Below, in pieces: positions 61,942 to 64,000 of a DNA stretch of 64,000 nt (position 1 is the stretch's first letter; each line of letters starts with the position of its first letter). The notes under the pieces were generated by a model. That model saw only the letters and a program-made list of their open reading frames with translations. It did no database searches and was not told where the DNA came from. A program made the translations under genes and the position numbers. The DNA is from Halobacteriovoraceae bacterium (GTDB lineage Bacteria > Bdellovibrionota > Bacteriovoracia > Bacteriovoracales > Bacteriovoracaceae): positions 186,001-250,000 of the forward strand of contig JACKAK010000004.1 in the NCBI GenBank assembly GCA_020635115.1, in the 5' to 3' direction.

Positions 61942-62738
61942 CTCTTTTCTCCAATCTCTTTAATGAATTGCTTAATCACTTCAGCCACTTTTTTGGGTTG
62001 ATCAAAGTGAACGAAGTGACCAGCATCTTCTACTGTTACAGTTTTAAAATCTCCTGCTTCAGCATCTTTTGTAAGTATGTTGAATGGGAGAAGTTTATCT
62101 TCAAATCCTAAAATAAATAATTTATTAAGTTTCACGTTTTTAATCCCTGCTAATAATGATTCCTTTGTGGCGGATTCGCTTCGAGCAGCAAGGTATGATT
62201 TTGCACAGACCGAATCATCTAGGATCATATTCTTACCAGAAATTACGTTTGAATTTGTAAAATAGAGGTCTCCATAAAAGGCGAACCATTCTTTATAGAT
62301 TTCATCAATTGGATCATTCTTGAATTTTTCATTTATGATTATACTTTCAGGATTTTGGATTTGATTAAAGCCAACACTTGCAGCATCAAAAACACTCTCG
62401 GAAAATGGTGCCGCAATACAAATCAATGACTGAACTAAATTTGGGAATTGAACTACTAAATCCGTTGCGATTATTCCTCCAAACGAATGGCCAACAATGA
62501 TTGGGTTTTCAATCTTTTCGATTTCTTCTTTTAATTCTTTTAATTGGGTCGCATAACTAAAATCTTGGTCACTACTTTTTTGTCCATCTGTACCGCTGGG
62601 ATAGTAGTAATACACATTCACAGTATCTAGGAATTCAGTAATTTGATTGAATGATATAGGCCCAAGCCCCGGCCCTCCGGGGACAAAGACAATATTTTTT
62701 GTGCTGTTAGATTCTTTTATAAGTTTAATCGTTGCCAT
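61938..62738 (-). CDS. Alpha/beta hydrolase
   Basis: The fold is shown by the oxyanion-hole VPGGPGLGPISF near residue 20, the nucleophile elbow IVGHSFGGIIATDLV (Ser near residue 84), an Asp in LFILGFEDKLLPF and the final His in VTVEDAGHFVHFD. The catalytic triad is complete. The substrate cannot be told. Its ATG overlaps the regulator stop by 1 base. Confidence 0.88.
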   Translation of the reverse strand: MATIKLIKESNSTKNIVFVPGGPGLGPISFNQITEFLDTVNVYYYYPSGTDGQKSSDQDFSYATQLKELKEEIEKIENPIIVGHSFGGIIATDLVVQFPNLVQSLICIAAPFSESVFDAASVGFNQIQNPESIIINEKFKNDPIDEIYKEWFAFYGDLYFTNSNVISGKNMILDDSVCAKSYLAARSESATKESLLAGIKNVKLNKLFILGFEDKLLPFNILTKDAEAGDFKTVTVEDAGHFVHFDQPKKVAEVIKQFIKEIGEKR

Positions 62739-64000
62739 TATATTCCCTCGATTAAGACTGCTGTAGGCCTTCCAGCTCCACGAGATTCAATTATTTCTCT
62801 GAGCTTGTACTTATTGATATGCCTATGCAATGTTGTCTTATGCATTTCCAAAAGCGATGCGGCTAAAGTTCTATTCCATTTAGCTCTTTGTAAAGCATCA
62901 ATGATTTGCTCAGGCCCATAATCTTTTGTTTCATTCGCAGGTGATACTTTTACGTCCTTAGCATTAAGTGCCTCAATCGCTGATCTGTGATCAAGGCATT
63001 TTCTTTTTGAGAAAACTACAATGCGTTGAATGACATTTGATAATTCTCTTACATTTCCATCCCATTTATGACCTTTTAAAACTTCAAGACCAGATTCTTC
63101 AATTCTAAAATATTCTCCATTGTTGAAGTCTTGGATAAACATTCTTGAATAGAATTCTATATCTTCAGGTCGTTCTCTTAATGCTGGAATCCTGAATGTG
63201 AAAGCATTTAATCGTTGAAAAAGATCGAGTCTGAATTGCTCATCAGAGATCATTTTATCCAAATCGCGATGTGTAGCTGCAATAAAGCGTAAATTAATTT
63301 TTTTAGGACTTAATCCTCCCACTGGTAAAACTTCTTTTTCTTGTATAACCCTTAGAAGTTTTGCCTGAATAGCGGCACTACAGTCTCCAATTTCATCTAA
63401 AAAGAACACTCCGTTATGAGCTTGTTCGAGTAAACCAGCTTTATCTGAAATTGCTCCCGTAAAGGAACCTTTTTTATGTCCAAATAACTCGCTCTCTGCC
63501 GTTTCTCTAGGAATGCTGGCCATATTGGCAGCAATTAGTTTTTGCCCAAGTCGTGATCCAATGTATTTTGCTAAGAACTCTTTACCAGTTCCAGATTCGC
63601 CTAGAATAAGGATGGGCGCAGCGCTGTTCGCCATTAAAACTTGATCCACTTTTAGAAGAAGGTTTTTCATTAGTGGTGATTGGGTTTTAAACTCAAAGTT
63701 TGAATTCCTATTGAGGGCAGATTTTCTCGCTAGAATACTGGCAACTGCTTGCCTAATTGAAGATTCAGAATCCTCATCTTTTGTGATGAAATCAACTAGA
63801 TGCCTTCTTGTCGCTTCTACTACTCGTTTTGTATTTTGATCACTACTTAACACAATGATGGAGGTAAGTGGTTTTTCGTCTTGTATAAAATCAATGAGTG
63901 AAATTCCGTCTAGAGCTTGGCCTTCAAAATTTAGGTCAATGATCGCAGCAATAAAGTCATTAGTTTTGACTAGCGATTTAGCCTCATCAACAGATGATGC
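62738..64000 (-). CDS. NtrC-family sigma-54-dependent response regulator, 5' part missing
   Basis: The frame is open to the right edge, so the annotated 371-residue form from an internal GTG at 63853 is not the real start. The visible N-terminus is a receiver domain (AAIIDLNFEGQALDGISLIDFI with phosphoacceptor Asp, IIVLSSDQNT). The AAA+ domain has Walker A GESGTGKE, the sigma-54 contact loop ESELFGHKKGSFTGAI, Walker B GVFFLDEIGD and the arginine finger region; a Fis-type HTH (LEMHKTTLHRHINKYKL) ends it. It probably controls sigma-54 promoters for the downstream operon or elsewhere. Confidence 0.93.
   Translation of the reverse strand, partial: ASSVDEAKSLVKTNDFIAAIIDLNFEGQALDGISLIDFIQDEKPLTSIIVLSSDQNTKRVVEATRRHLVDFITKDEDSESSIRQAVASILARKSALNRNSNFEFKTQSPLMKNLLLKVDQVLMANSAAPILILGESGTGKEFLAKYIGSRLGQKLIAANMASIPRETAESELFGHKKGSFTGAISDKAGLLEQAHNGVFFLDEIGDCSAAIQAKLLRVIQEKEVLPVGGLSPKKINLRFIAATHRDLDKMISDEQFRLDLFQRLNAFTFRIPALRERPEDIEFYSRMFIQDFNNGEYFRIEESGLEVLKGHKWDGNVRELSNVIQRIVVFSKRKCLDHRSAIEALNAKDVKVSPANETKDYGPEQIIDALQRAKWNRTLAASLLEMHKTTLHRHINKYKLREIIESRGAGRPTAVLIEGI

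Noticed and set aside
63851..63853. GTG as start of the sigma-54 regulator
   Set aside because: It lies inside the receiver domain, whose earlier part is readable in frame up to the window edge.
1..64000. CRISPR arrays, insertion sequences, rRNA and tRNA genes
   Set aside because: I looked for regular repeat-spacer arrays, transposase genes with terminal repeats, and rRNA or tRNA signatures other than the tmRNA and found none.

Overview
The window looks like the chromosome of an AT-rich Bdellovibrionota bacterium of the Bacteriovorax/Halobacteriovorax type. The reasons are the low GC content, many exported proteins and lipoproteins with poor similarity to known families, an eukaryote-like (type 2) isoleucyl-tRNA synthetase, a Gld-type gliding ABC cluster, a TatT-associated TRAP transporter and a Tol-Pal block. 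This placement is inference from gene content; no marker such as 16S rRNA is present. The tetramer GGCC is strikingly frequent for such AT-rich DNA.

Positions 1-45,900 are ordinary chromosome. From left to right: exported proteins of unknown function (1-3.1 kb, one with a kinase-like fold); ileS (3.1-6.2 kb); a FecR-domain protein, maf and a YggU-like gene (6.4-9.2 kb); small exported proteins (9.2-11.4 kb); a TRAP uptake operon with its TatT lipoprotein (11.7-17 kb); a REC-HD-GYP regulator and an NrnA-like phosphodiesterase (18.5-21 kb); a tightly overlapping GldA/GldF/GldG-like ABC operon (21.1-26.1 kb); nucleoside salvage (tdk, hpt) with a GHMP kinase (26.2-28.5 kb); a Ca/Na exchanger, an exported HExxH protein and a sensor kinase (29.4-32.9 kb); smpB-rsmA-tsaD (33.2-35.5 kb); a tetraheme/metallophosphatase lipoprotein next to cpoB, a DUF4398 lipoprotein and pal (35.6-38.8 kb); a large exported peptidase with a probable outer-membrane barrel, followed by an ECF sigma/anti-sigma pair (38.9-42.5 kb); a radical SAM enzyme, a GDPD lipoprotein and the tmRNA gene ssrA (43.5-45.9 kb). 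Both halves of trans-translation (smpB and ssrA) are therefore present.

From the 3' end of ssrA to at least 60.5 kb lies an integrative conjugative element read entirely on the minus strand. A large serine recombinase abuts ssrA and its reading frame runs on into the tmRNA gene. Upstream of it come an XRE regulator and a putative ADP-ribosyltransferase-like protein, preceded by a perfect 26-bp palindrome. Then follow a possible DNA-binding accessory protein, two lipoproteins, a winged-helix protein, an FtsK-type coupling ATPase, and a VirB-order type IV secretion operon (VirB10, 9, 8, 6, 5-like, 4, 3, 2 read leftwards) headed by small proteins, one with a sigma region-4-like HTH. VirB11 and a classical relaxase were not seen. 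The VirB10 gene has no ATG, GTG or TTG ahead of its membrane anchor and appears to start at ATA. From 60.7 to 64 kb are a membrane protein, a methyltransferase-like membrane protein, an exported protein, an alpha/beta hydrolase and an incomplete NtrC-type regulator. The right end of the element was not identified.

The best candidate for a new system is the ART-like/XRE pair with its palindrome, encoded in one operon with the recombinase. All function calls come from reading motifs by eye; no database search was possible.
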